64,000 nt of DNA from Albimonas pacifica (GTDB lineage: Bacteria; Pseudomonadota; Alphaproteobacteria; Rhodobacterales; Rhodobacteraceae), in NCBI RefSeq assembly GCF_900113695.1, contig NZ_FOQH01000006.1, positions 343,195 to 407,194 of the forward strand, in the 5' to 3' direction. Position numbers and translations under genes: made by a program. The notes beneath the pieces are model-generated. The model saw only the letters and a list, made by a program, of their open reading frames with translations, was not told where the DNA came from and did not search any database. Of the stretch, positions 34,711 through 43,377 are shown piece after piece (the stretch's first letter is position 1; each line of letters starts with the position of its first letter).

Positions 34711-36899
34711 TGCCGATCCGTCCCCCCGCCCTCGACGACCGCGGCTTCGACGATCTCGTCGCCGACCTGCTGCGCCGGATCCCGGCCCATACGCCCGAGT
34801 GGACCCATGCCCGCGAGGGCGATCCGGGCCGGGTGATGATCGACCTGTTCGCGTGGCTCGCGGACACGATCCTCTACCGCGCCAACCTGATCCCCGAGCG
34901 TCAGCGGCTGGCCTTCCTGCGCCTGATCGGCGCCGGCCTGCGCCCCGCCGCCCCCGCCTCCGGCCTGCTGGCCCTGTCGCTGGAGGACCGCGCGGCGGTC
35001 GCCCCGGCGCTGGTCCCCTCCGGCCCGATCGCGGAGAAGCCGGTCCCCTTCGCCGCCCGCACCGAGACGCTGGTCCACGCCGTCGAGGGTATGTGCGTGC
35101 TCAAGCGCCGTCCCGACCCCGACGAGCAGGCGGCGCTGGACGAGCTGCTGCCCGATCTGCAGGAGCTTTACGGCCTGGCGACGCGCCCCTCCGGCTACGT
35201 CTCCACGCCGGTGTTCCAGGAGGGGGCGGGCGCCCGCGACATCGCCGCCGAGACCACCGACGGCGCGCTGTGGATCGCGCTGCTGGCGGCGTCGCCCGCG
35301 CCGGCGCATCTCGACGCCGTGCGGCTGGAACTGGGCGGCGGCGCCGACGGCCGCCGCCGGGCGATCTCGGTGGGCGTCGCGCCCGTCCCCACGCCTCCCG
35401 GCCCGCTGGAGGAGGTCGGCCCCGGGCGCCGCATCCCCCACCGCTGGGAGGTCACCACGCCCGACGGCGGCCGCCTGCCGCTGGAGGTGCTGTCGGACGG
35501 CGCCTCGGAGCTGCGCAGGACGGGCGTGATCCGGCTGCTGCTGCCGGGCGCGGACGATATCGGCGCGCCGACCAACGACGTGCTGGCCGATCACCAGGCC
35601 GGCGTGGGCGGCCGGCCGCCGCGGCTCGACGACGAGGACGCGGCCGCGCGTCTCGTGTGCTGGTTGAAGATGACCCCCGATCCGGCCCTGCGCCTGACCT
35701 CGCTGCCGCTGGCCTGGGCGGGGATCAACGCGGTCGAGATCGAGCAGCTTCGCGCCCACGGCCGCCGCACCCTGGGGCAGGGGACCGGCGCCTCGGACCT
35801 GGAGCTGTCGCTGGGCGCCACCTCCGTCGAACCCTCCACCCTGCGCATCGAGGTCGAGGAGGAGGAGGGGATGCGCCCCTGGCGCCAGGTCGCCGACGTG
35901 GGCTCGGCCCCCGCCGGCGCCCGGGTCTATGCGCTGGACGCCGAGGCCGGGACGATCCGCTTCGGCGGCGGGGTGCGCGGCATGGCGCCCGCGGCCGGGC
36001 GTCAGGTTCAGGCGGCCTACATGCGCTCCGGCGGCGGGGCGGCGGGGAACCTGCCGGCGGGGGCGATCACGGCCGTGACCCGGCCCGGCGGCGCGCCCCG
36101 TCTGAAGGTCACCCAGCCGCTGCCCACCCTGGGCGGCGCCGACGCCGAGAGCCTGGCCGAGGCCGAGCGCCGGCTTCCGGCGGTCCTGCGCCATTCCGAC
36201 CGCGCGGTGACGGCCGACGATTATCGCGAGCTGGCGCTGGCCACCCCCGGCGCGGGCATCGGGCGGGTGGAGGTGCTGGAGCGCTTCGATCCCAACGAGC
36301 GTTTCGTCTCCGCCCCCGGCGCCGTGTCGGTGATGGCGATCCCGCGCCGGGCCGGCCTGCTGGGCCCTGCGCCCCGCGCCGACCGGCCGACGCTGGAGGC
36401 GGTGCACGACTGGCTCGACGCCCGCCGGCCGCTGGCCACCCAGCTCTTCGTGGTGGGGACCGACTACGTGCCCGTGGGCGTCTCGGCCGCCGTGGAACTG
36501 AGCGACTCCGAAAACCGCGAGGCGGTGCTCGACGCCGTCTCCACCGCCATCCGCGCGCATCTGTGGGCGCTGGCGCCCGGAGGGCCGGACGGCCGCGGCT
36601 GGCCTTTGGGCCGGGCGCTCGACGACCGCGAGATCGAGGTCGCCGTCGGCCGGGTGCCGGGCGTGCGCGCCGTGGCTCCCGCCCGCCTCTTCGTCCGCGA
36701 CCCCGCCGCCGGCGGCGCCTGGCGCCCCGTGCCCGAGGACGCCACCGGCCGCGCCCGCCTGCGGCTGGAGCGCTGGCAGCTGCCGGAACTCGCCATGCTG
36801 GCGGTGGCCGAGGGCGACGCGGCCTCGTCGACCCTGCCGCCGGCCTCGTCGGCGGGGGATGACTCGATCGCCGTGCCCGTCGTGCCGGAGCTCTGCTGA
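34710..36899 (+). CDS. Baseplate assembly protein J-like (Pvc11/Afp11)
   Basis: Large baseplate wedge subunit, 729 residues. The N-terminus has the eCIS form DDRGFDDLVADLLRRIPAHTPEWTH, then DPGRVMIDLFAWLADTILYRAN, which is typical of the putative baseplate assembly family. The C-terminal half carries gpJ features (RHSDRAVTADDYRELALATPGAGIGRVEVL, then FVVGTDYVPVGVSAAVELSD). It overlaps the gp25 and tail-I genes by one base each (TGATG), so the three baseplate parts are made together. Confidence 0.92.
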   Translation: MPIRPPALDDRGFDDLVADLLRRIPAHTPEWTHAREGDPGRVMIDLFAWLADTILYRANLIPERQRLAFLRLIGAGLRPAAPASGLLALSLEDRAAVAPALVPSGPIAEKPVPFAARTETLVHAVEGMCVLKRRPDPDEQAALDELLPDLQELYGLATRPSGYVSTPVFQEGAGARDIAAETTDGALWIALLAASPAPAHLDAVRLELGGGADGRRRAISVGVAPVPTPPGPLEEVGPGRRIPHRWEVTTPDGGRLPLEVLSDGASELRRTGVIRLLLPGADDIGAPTNDVLADHQAGVGGRPPRLDDEDAAARLVCWLKMTPDPALRLTSLPLAWAGINAVEIEQLRAHGRRTLGQGTGASDLELSLGATSVEPSTLRIEVEEEEGMRPWRQVADVGSAPAGARVYALDAEAGTIRFGGGVRGMAPAAGRQVQAAYMRSGGGAAGNLPAGAITAVTRPGGAPRLKVTQPLPTLGGADAESLAEAERRLPAVLRHSDRAVTADDYRELALATPGAGIGRVEVLERFDPNERFVSAPGAVSVMAIPRRAGLLGPAPRADRPTLEAVHDWLDARRPLATQLFVVGTDYVPVGVSAAVELSDSENREAVLDAVSTAIRAHLWALAPGGPDGRGWPLGRALDDREIEVAVGRVPGVRAVAPARLFVRDPAAGGAWRPVPEDATGRARLRLERWQLPELAMLAVAEGDAASSTLPPASSAGDDSIAVPVVPELC

Positions 36900-39559
36900 T
36901 GGACGTCAACGGCCTGCGCACCTGGCCCCTGATGGACCGCGCCGCCCTAGGGATGGCGCGGGAGGGCGAGCTCGCGCCGCGCGACGTCGCCTGGGAGGCG
37001 GACTGCGCGGGGCTGAGGCTGGCGCGCCGGCAGGCGGCGCCCGTGCTCTCCGAGGACCTCGCCTGGGCGCGCAGCGCCGCCGCGGGGCCCTCGCCGGTCT
37101 GCGATCCGGCGGGGTCCTGGGCGTGGTGGGACGGGGAGATGCTGCGCTCGGGCGGGTTCCGCCCCGGCTCGGCGCCGCTGGTCGTGCCGGAGGAGATCCC
37201 GCCCGGCGTGCTGCGCCCGCACGACCTCGCCTTCGGGACCGACGACGTCCTCTACGTGGCGCGCAACGGCGCCGTGACGCTGGTGGACCGGCGCGAGCGG
37301 TGGCGGCCGGCCCGCGTCGCCCACCCCGCCTTCGACGTGCGCCGCCTGTCGCCGGCGCCGGACGGCGGGGCCTGGGCGCTGGACCGCGCCCGCGGGCAGG
37401 TCGCCCGCCTGCTGGGCCGGCCGCTGCGGGTGACGGGCGCCCGCCCCGGCCCCTCGGAGGAGATCTTCCAGCCGGTCGAGCCCAATCCCGACCCGCCGCG
37501 CCTGGTCCCGCTGCCCGAGGCCCGCCTGCCTGCGGGCCGCGAGGCCGCGCTGATCGCAGGCTCCCCCGCCGGCCGCCTCGCCGTGGTCGCCTGGCGCGAC
37601 GAGGGACGGCCGGCAGAACTGTGGGAACTCTCGGAGGGCCGCCTGGTGCTGCGCTTCGCGATGGAGGGGGTGCGCCGGCCGTTCTCGATGGCCTGGGTGG
37701 GGGAGGCCTCGGTGGCGGTGATGGTCTCGCAGGGCGAGGCCGTGGGGCCGCAGGCGCTGGTCTACGAGGTGGACGCGGCCCTGTCGGGCGACGGGCTCGC
37801 CCGCCCGCTGGGGGCGGTGCACCGGGTGCTGTCGCCGTTCCTGCCGGCCTTCTGCAATGCGTTGGACGCGACGCCCCGGTATCTCGCCGCCGAGGCCGGC
37901 GCCGAGGAGCCCGCCTCGCTGCGCGCCCTGCGTCCGCTCTCCTTCGCGACATTCGCCAGGCGGGGCGCCACGCGCGCCTCGGTGATGGACGGGGGCTCGG
38001 ACGGGTTCGTCTGGCACCGTGCGGCCTTCGAGGCGGAGGTTCCGGACGGCGCCGGCGCGATCCTCTGGGCGCACGCCTCCGAGGACCCCACCCCGCCCCC
38101 CGCGCCCGGAGAGCCGGAGGCGCCCGACTGGGCGCCCCACCTGCTCGGCCGGGCCGGAGCGGCGGAGGTCGCGGTGGACGCCGCGCGGGCGGCGGCGACC
38201 TCGCGCGCCTCGGAGCCGGAGTTTCATCAGGGCGTGCTGGAGGACGGCCTTCCCCATTCCCTGCTGCTGCAACGCCCCGGCCGGGCGGTGCGGCGGCTGG
38301 CGGGGCGGTTCCTGCATCTGCATCTGGAGCTGATCGGCGACGGGCGCTCGACGCCGCGGATCGCCTCGCTGCGGATGCTCGGCGGGCGGTTCTCCTACCG
38401 CGACCGCTACCTGCCGGCGATGTTCCACGAGACGCTCTCGGGCGCCGAGGCCGCGGCGCCCGGGCCCGCGACGCCGCCCGATTTCATGGAGCGGCTGCTG
38501 GCGCTCTTCGAATCCCGCTTCACCGAGATCGAGGACCGCATCGCCGCCGCCTGGCTGCTGACCGATCCCGCCTCCACCCCGGACGAGGCGCTGCCCTGGC
38601 TCGCCTCCTGGGTGGGCATCGCGGAAATCCCCGGCGAGGCCCCCGCCCGGATGCGCGAGCGCCTGAAGGCCGCCCCCTGGACCGCGCGGCTGCACGGGAC
38701 CGCCGGCGGGGTGCTGGCGGCGCTGGAGCTGGCGACCGGGGGCGTCGCCGTCGCCGGCGCGCCCGTCGATCCGCTTGGAGAAACCCCGGCCCCCGGCGCC
38801 CTGGCGCTGGCCCGCGACGGGGACGTGGCGCACCGGGTGCTGACGCTCGGCCTCGCCGACCCGCGCAACGGGGGGGAGGCGGCGTTCCTCTTCGGGGGCG
38901 GGGTGACGGGGGGCGAGATCGTGATGGTCGAGGGCTTCCGCCTGCGCCGCAGCTTCGCGACGATCCTGGGGGCCGACCTGAGCGACCGCGACGACCCGCT
39001 GACGCTGGGGGGCGAGCCGTCGGGCAACTCCATCGTCGGCGACACGCTGATCCTGGGGACCCGGCGGGCGAAGCGGCTGCTGAACGCGCTGACCTCTTCG
39101 ACCCCGCGGGGCCGGCGGCAGGTGGAGGCGTTCCTCGACGGGCTCGCCCACCGCGCGCTGGTGCTGGTGCGCGAGAGCGCGCCGACCCGCGACCTCGAGC
39201 GGCTGGCCGAGGTCGCCCGCGCCGAGGCGCCCGCCCATGTCGAGGTCGAGGTGCTGCGCGCCGACCGACCCCTGCGCGTCGCCGTCGCCTCGCTGGTGGG
39301 GGTCGACACCTATCTGAGCCCGCCCGAGGCCGTGAAACCGGCCCGGCTCGACCATCGCACGCGCCTCGCGGACGGGGACGTGATCGCCGGCGCAGGGCGG
39401 CTCGACGCCCGCGCCGAGGGGCCGGCGCCGCGCCCGCCCGTCGCCGTGCTCGACGGCCCCGCCTTCGTGGGGCTGGGGCGGGAGTTCCGGCTCTCGTCCG
39501 CCCGCTCCGCCGCCTTCGGCGGGCGCGGCCTCGCCCGCAGCATCTTCCTCTGGGACTGA
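36899..39559 (+). CDS. Tail protein I-like baseplate protein with N-terminal propeller-like region (Pvc12/Afp12-like)
   Basis: An 886-residue protein in two parts. Residues about 1-480 contain repeats of the kind HDLAFGTDDVLYVARNGAVTLVDR and VRRLSPAPDGGAWALDR, suggestive of a beta-propeller (NHL/SMP-30-like). Residues about 500-630 match the phage tail protein I/TIGR02242 pattern: YLPAMFHE, then FMERLLALFESRFTEIEDRI and PWLASWVGIAEIPGEAPARMR, with LHGTAGGVLAALELATGG. The C-terminus holds further beta strands. In other eCIS this protein joins the wedge to fibres or other outer appendages. Confidence 0.85.
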   Translation: MDVNGLRTWPLMDRAALGMAREGELAPRDVAWEADCAGLRLARRQAAPVLSEDLAWARSAAAGPSPVCDPAGSWAWWDGEMLRSGGFRPGSAPLVVPEEIPPGVLRPHDLAFGTDDVLYVARNGAVTLVDRRERWRPARVAHPAFDVRRLSPAPDGGAWALDRARGQVARLLGRPLRVTGARPGPSEEIFQPVEPNPDPPRLVPLPEARLPAGREAALIAGSPAGRLAVVAWRDEGRPAELWELSEGRLVLRFAMEGVRRPFSMAWVGEASVAVMVSQGEAVGPQALVYEVDAALSGDGLARPLGAVHRVLSPFLPAFCNALDATPRYLAAEAGAEEPASLRALRPLSFATFARRGATRASVMDGGSDGFVWHRAAFEAEVPDGAGAILWAHASEDPTPPPAPGEPEAPDWAPHLLGRAGAAEVAVDAARAAATSRASEPEFHQGVLEDGLPHSLLLQRPGRAVRRLAGRFLHLHLELIGDGRSTPRIASLRMLGGRFSYRDRYLPAMFHETLSGAEAAAPGPATPPDFMERLLALFESRFTEIEDRIAAAWLLTDPASTPDEALPWLASWVGIAEIPGEAPARMRERLKAAPWTARLHGTAGGVLAALELATGGVAVAGAPVDPLGETPAPGALALARDGDVAHRVLTLGLADPRNGGEAAFLFGGGVTGGEIVMVEGFRLRRSFATILGADLSDRDDPLTLGGEPSGNSIVGDTLILGTRRAKRLLNALTSSTPRGRRQVEAFLDGLAHRALVLVRESAPTRDLERLAEVARAEAPAHVEVEVLRADRPLRVAVASLVGVDTYLSPPEAVKPARLDHRTRLADGDVIAGAGRLDARAEGPAPRPPVAVLDGPAFVGLGREFRLSSARSAAFGGRGLARSIFLWD

Positions 39560-39571
39560 AGGAGACCTCCC

Positions 39572-39910
39572 ATGCCCGTGTTCAAGCCCAACGAGCCCGT
39601 CGTCCAGAAGGAGACGGACGTCCTCGTCGAGTCCTCCGGCGACGGCGCGCTGCCCATCGGGCGCCACCGCTTCCGGCTGGTGGTGGTGGACGAGGCGGGC
39701 AACGCCTCCGCCCCCGCCTTCCTCGAGGTGATCGTGCAGGACGACCAGGCCCCGACGGCCGTGCTCGACATCCGCAACGCGGATGGGGTGCGGATCGAGC
39801 CGGTGGTGGGCTTCGGGTCGAACTTCATCCTCTCGGGCGCGCGCTCGACCGACCTGCCGGCGGGCGGCTCGGGGGTGGTGGAATACCGCTTCACCCTGGT
39901 CGAGGGCTGA
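39572..39910 (+). CDS. Small Ig-like fold protein of the eCIS baseplate region (paralogue 1)
   Basis: A 112-residue protein with no signal peptide. The core GRHRFRLVVVDEAGNASAPAFL followed by VIVQDDQAP reads like one Ig/fibronectin-type beta-sandwich; the D-x-x-G-N-x-S turn is typical. The next gene encodes a shorter paralogue with the same motif. GGAG precedes the ATG. Position next to the tail-I gene suggests an accessory baseplate or fibre-docking protein; the function is unknown. Confidence 0.65.
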   Translation: MPVFKPNEPVVQKETDVLVESSGDGALPIGRHRFRLVVVDEAGNASAPAFLEVIVQDDQAPTAVLDIRNADGVRIEPVVGFGSNFILSGARSTDLPAGGSGVVEYRFTLVEG

Positions 39911-39913
39911 GCC

Positions 39914-40153
39914 ATGGCCGAGCTCGTTCCCGGCAAGACCCTGGCGCAGAAGTCGCCCGACCTGCTGGTGGAGAACCGCCTGAAGGTCGGCCGCTGGCGC
40001 TTCCGCCTGACGGTGGTCGACGGGGCCGGGAACGAGAGCAGGCCCGCCGAGCTGGTGGTGCAGGTCGCCGACGACCCCGAGCCGCTGCTCAACGAGCGCC
40101 TGCGCCTGCTGCGCCTGGGCGATTTCTCGACCCGCTTCCCCCGCCGCCTGTAA
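39914..40153 (+). CDS. Small Ig-like fold protein of the eCIS baseplate region (paralogue 2)
   Basis: A 79-residue protein sharing GRWRFRLTVVDGAGNESRPAEL and VQVADDPEP with the preceding gene product, so the two look like a tandem duplication that later diverged. It ends in an Arg/Leu-rich tail (LRLLRLGDFSTRFPRRL) instead of the further strands of its neighbour. It starts 3 bp after the upstream stop. No function can be assigned. Confidence 0.6.
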   Translation: MAELVPGKTLAQKSPDLLVENRLKVGRWRFRLTVVDGAGNESRPAELVVQVADDPEPLLNERLRLLRLGDFSTRFPRRL

Positions 40154-40168
40154 CGCCTGGAGGACCCG

Positions 40169-41011
40169 ATGAGCCTGGACGATCCCCTGGTCCCCGCCGA
40201 CCCGCTCGAGGCCGCCCCCGCGGCGGAGCGGGTGAACTACGAGACCGGCATCCTGCTCGACGCCGCGGATTTCCGCGACGAGCAGACCTATCATCGCGGC
40301 CGCCTCGCCGCGGCGCTGCGCGCGCTGCACGGGTTCGGCACGCTGGCGGGCCTGCGGGTGCGTGCGCCCGCGGAGGGCGACGGCGAGCTGGAGATCCGGG
40401 TGGAGCCGGGCCTCGCGCTCGACCGCGCCGGGCGGCTGATGGAGCTGCCGGCGCCCTGGTGCCTGCGCCTGACCCGCTGGTTCGACGGGCAGGAGACGGC
40501 GGCGCTGCGCTCGATCCTGCACAGCGCCCCGCTGGATCCCTGCGTGGTGGTGGACGTGTTCATCTCGGCCCGCGCCTGCGCCACCGGCCTGACGCCCAGC
40601 TTCGCCACCGGACCGTTCGAGGGGCGGGACGCGACCGCGCCCGCCCGCCTCGCCGAGACGCCGCGCCTGACGGTGGTCCCGCGGGCCGAGGCCGACCCGA
40701 TCCCGGCGCCGCAGAACTTCTGGCCCGGGGCGGAGGCGACGGCCGAGGAGCGGCTGCAGGCGGTGCTCGCCGCCTGGACGCCCCTCGGCGTGCCCGAGCC
40801 GCTGGCCGAGCACGTGCCGGGCGAGGATCCGACCGCCGCGCTGCTCGCCCGCGTGGCGATCCCGGTGACGGTGGGCGAGGAGCCCGGCGCCCGCCCGCAG
40901 CTGGACCTGACCCTGCGCACGCAGGTGGACAACTCGCTCCGCCCCTTCGTCGCCCTGCCGGGGCGGTGGCAGGGGGCGGGGCTCGCAACCTCGGCCCTGA
41001 TCGAGCCGTGA
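40169..41011 (+). CDS. Unassigned eCIS structural protein with FxTGxLLxAxDF module (short form)
   Basis: A 280-residue protein. Residues about 23-90 hold a module (NYETGILLDAADFRDEQTYH, then LHGFGTLAGLRV and IRVEPGLALDRAGRLMEL) that is repeated in the larger protein encoded next. The rest is Pro/Ala-rich with a final strand region (VDNSLRPFVALPG). GGAGG precedes the ATG. Proteins with this module occur in tail-like loci of other bacteria; a baseplate-periphery or fibre role is inferred only from position. Confidence 0.6.
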   Translation: MSLDDPLVPADPLEAAPAAERVNYETGILLDAADFRDEQTYHRGRLAAALRALHGFGTLAGLRVRAPAEGDGELEIRVEPGLALDRAGRLMELPAPWCLRLTRWFDGQETAALRSILHSAPLDPCVVVDVFISARACATGLTPSFATGPFEGRDATAPARLAETPRLTVVPRAEADPIPAPQNFWPGAEATAEERLQAVLAAWTPLGVPEPLAEHVPGEDPTAALLARVAIPVTVGEEPGARPQLDLTLRTQVDNSLRPFVALPGRWQGAGLATSALIEP

Positions 41012-41024
41012 AGGAGGACGCGCC

Positions 41025-43349
41025 ATGGCGGACCTGACGAAGGCCGGAGCCCGCACCCTGATCGAGGCCGCCGAGGCGCGCGAGATCGCCCGCCTCGCCC
41101 GCCCCGACGACCCCGACCTGATGGAGCGCGGGGCGCTGGAGGACGCGCTGGGCGAGGGGGCGCTGCTGCTCGACGGCCTGCGGCGTCGGCCGCGCTGGTT
41201 CGACGGGCGGTTCCTGACCGGCGCCGACCTGACGCGCGACCAGGACTATGTCCGCCAGCGCCAGGCGGACCTCGCCCGCGCCTCGGGGACCGGGGTGACG
41301 GAGGGGCTGGAGGTCTCGGCCTCCTCCGACAGCCGCGGGGCGGGGCTGGTGATCGAGCCCGGGCACGGGATCACGCCTTCGGGCGAGCTGGTGATGATCG
41401 GGACGCGGCGCGAGGTGGCGCTGCTGGACCTGGGCGAGGTGCGCCGGCTGAACGCGGTGCTGGGGCTGAACCTCGAGCCGCGCCAGCCGCTGGGCCGCCG
41501 CTCGGGCCTCTTCGTGCTGGGGCTGCGGCCGGTGGAGTGGACGGCGAACGAGATCGCGGCCTATCCGACCTCGATCGGCGGGCGGCGCAAGGTCGAGGAC
41601 GGGGACGTGATCGAGGCGACCGCCATCACGCTGGTCCCGTGGAAGATCGGCGAGACCGCGGGGCTCGCCGAGGCGCGCCGGCTGGCGGCGCGCGAGATCT
41701 TCCTGGGCGAGCCTGCGGGGATGCCCCAGGACATCCTGCCCATCGCCATGGTGGCGCTGGACCGGGGATCGCTGCGCTGGATCGACCGGGCGATGGTGCG
41801 CCGCGAGACGGGGGCGGACACGCCCCTGCAGGTCAGCCTCGGGGCCCGGCCGCGGGCGCTGGCGGAGGCGTTCCTGATCCAGCATCGCGACCACCTCGCC
41901 GAGGTGATGGCGGCGCGGGGGGACGCGGGGCGGGGCGGGGCCTTCGCCGCCTCCCAGTCCTTCGCGGCGCTGCCGCCGTCGGGGCCGATGCCGGCCGCCG
42001 CGATCCTGCCGCTGGCCGACGGGTTCCGGCAGCTGTGGTTCCCGCCGGAGGTGGAGGTGACGCTCGCCTTCGCGCCGGAGGACGAGCTCGCCGCCATCGC
42101 CGAGGAGAGCCTCGCCCTGCCGCCCCTCGACCTGGTGGCCGAGGGGGCGCTGGAGGGGGTGGGGGTGAGCGTGATCGCGCCGGTCTCCCGCGCGCGGCTG
42201 GCGCGGTTCGAGGCGGCGCTGGCGGGGCTGAGCGTGAAGGCCGCGCCGGGGGCGGAGGCGGCGGGGACGCGCACGCCCGCCGACGGGCTGACGGCCCTGC
42301 TGGGGCGGCGGGCGCGCCGGCTGACGCCCACGACCGCGCCCGACGGGCTGACCGCGGCCGAGCGCGCCGAGCTCAACGCCTGGATCGCCGCCTGGGAGGA
42401 GGCGGTGGCCGCCCTGCCGACGCCCGAGGGCGGCGCCCCGACGGTGTGGTATGCGCGCCGCCGCGCGGTCCCGCGCGAGGCGGCGCTGACCGGCGTGGCG
42501 GTCCCCATCGCCGGCGACGACGCCCGCGCCGACGCGGCGGTGCGCGACCGGGCCGAGGCGCTGGGCCTGCGCGAGCGGCTGGAGGCGGTGGCCGAGCGCG
42601 CCACCTCCGCCGCGCGCTACCGGATCTCGGCCTTCCTCTCGGCCCCGGCGATGCTCGCCAGCGCGCCCCTGACCGGGGAGGCGGTGAGCCTGCTGGAAGC
42701 CGCGACGCCCGAGCGGGAGGGGACCACGCCCCCCACCCGGGGGGACACGGGCGACACGGCCTCGGTGCGCGAGAGCGCGGCGGGCGCCCTGCGCGAGAGC
42801 GCGGCCGGCGCGCTGCGCGAGGCCGCCTCGGGAAGCAGTCTGGCGAGCCGGATCGATGCGCTCTCGGCCCTGCGGGGCGCGGGGGGGGCGTCGCCGGCGC
42901 GGGTCGCCGTGGCGGCGCCGGTCGCAGACCTGCGCGGCGCCACGGCGCCGGCCGCGGTGACCGCGGGCCACGACCCGATGGAGCTGCGCCGCTCCGCCCT
43001 CACGCTGCGCACGGGGGCGGAGCGGATCGCCGTCTCGCGCATCCTGGTCGCGGCGGAGGCGGACGACGGGCCCGCGGTGCTGACCGAGGCGGACGTCCTG
43101 GACGTGGCCTCGGACTTCGACCTCGCGGACCTCGGGCTGGGCCTCGCCCGGCTGGAGGCGGCGATGGACGATCCGCTGGCCCCGCTCGACGCCGCCTGGA
43201 TCGGGGAGGCGGGCCATGCGCTCGACCTCGACCGGCTGGGGCTGCGGCTGTCGGGCGAGGTGCTCGAGAAGACCGCCGCCGGGGTCTTCGACCATGCCAA
43301 GGCCCGCGACGCCGAGGCGCTCGCGAAACTGATCGACCAGGCCCTGTGA
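41025..43349 (+). CDS. Unassigned eCIS structural protein with FxTGxLLxAxDF module (long form)
   Basis: A 774-residue protein paralogous to the preceding one over residues about 58-130 (WFDGRFLTGADLTRDQDYVR, then GTGVTEGLEV and IEPGHGITPSGELVMI). The middle is mainly beta-strand-like with PVEWTANEIAAYPTSIGGRR. The last third becomes Ala/Arg/Glu-rich, with a short internal repeat ESAAGALR (about residues 582-600). GGAGG precedes the ATG. No catalytic motif, signal peptide or membrane segment was seen. A fibre or outer-baseplate protein is possible. Confidence 0.6.
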   Translation: MADLTKAGARTLIEAAEAREIARLARPDDPDLMERGALEDALGEGALLLDGLRRRPRWFDGRFLTGADLTRDQDYVRQRQADLARASGTGVTEGLEVSASSDSRGAGLVIEPGHGITPSGELVMIGTRREVALLDLGEVRRLNAVLGLNLEPRQPLGRRSGLFVLGLRPVEWTANEIAAYPTSIGGRRKVEDGDVIEATAITLVPWKIGETAGLAEARRLAAREIFLGEPAGMPQDILPIAMVALDRGSLRWIDRAMVRRETGADTPLQVSLGARPRALAEAFLIQHRDHLAEVMAARGDAGRGGAFAASQSFAALPPSGPMPAAAILPLADGFRQLWFPPEVEVTLAFAPEDELAAIAEESLALPPLDLVAEGALEGVGVSVIAPVSRARLARFEAALAGLSVKAAPGAEAAGTRTPADGLTALLGRRARRLTPTTAPDGLTAAERAELNAWIAAWEEAVAALPTPEGGAPTVWYARRRAVPREAALTGVAVPIAGDDARADAAVRDRAEALGLRERLEAVAERATSAARYRISAFLSAPAMLASAPLTGEAVSLLEAATPEREGTTPPTRGDTGDTASVRESAAGALRESAAGALREAASGSSLASRIDALSALRGAGGASPARVAVAAPVADLRGATAPAAVTAGHDPMELRRSALTLRTGAERIAVSRILVAAEADDGPAVLTEADVLDVASDFDLADLGLGLARLEAAMDDPLAPLDAAWIGEAGHALDLDRLGLRLSGEVLEKTAAGVFDHAKARDAEALAKLIDQAL

Positions 43350-43377
43350 GCGGCCCGGACAGCAGGAGGGCGCCCCG

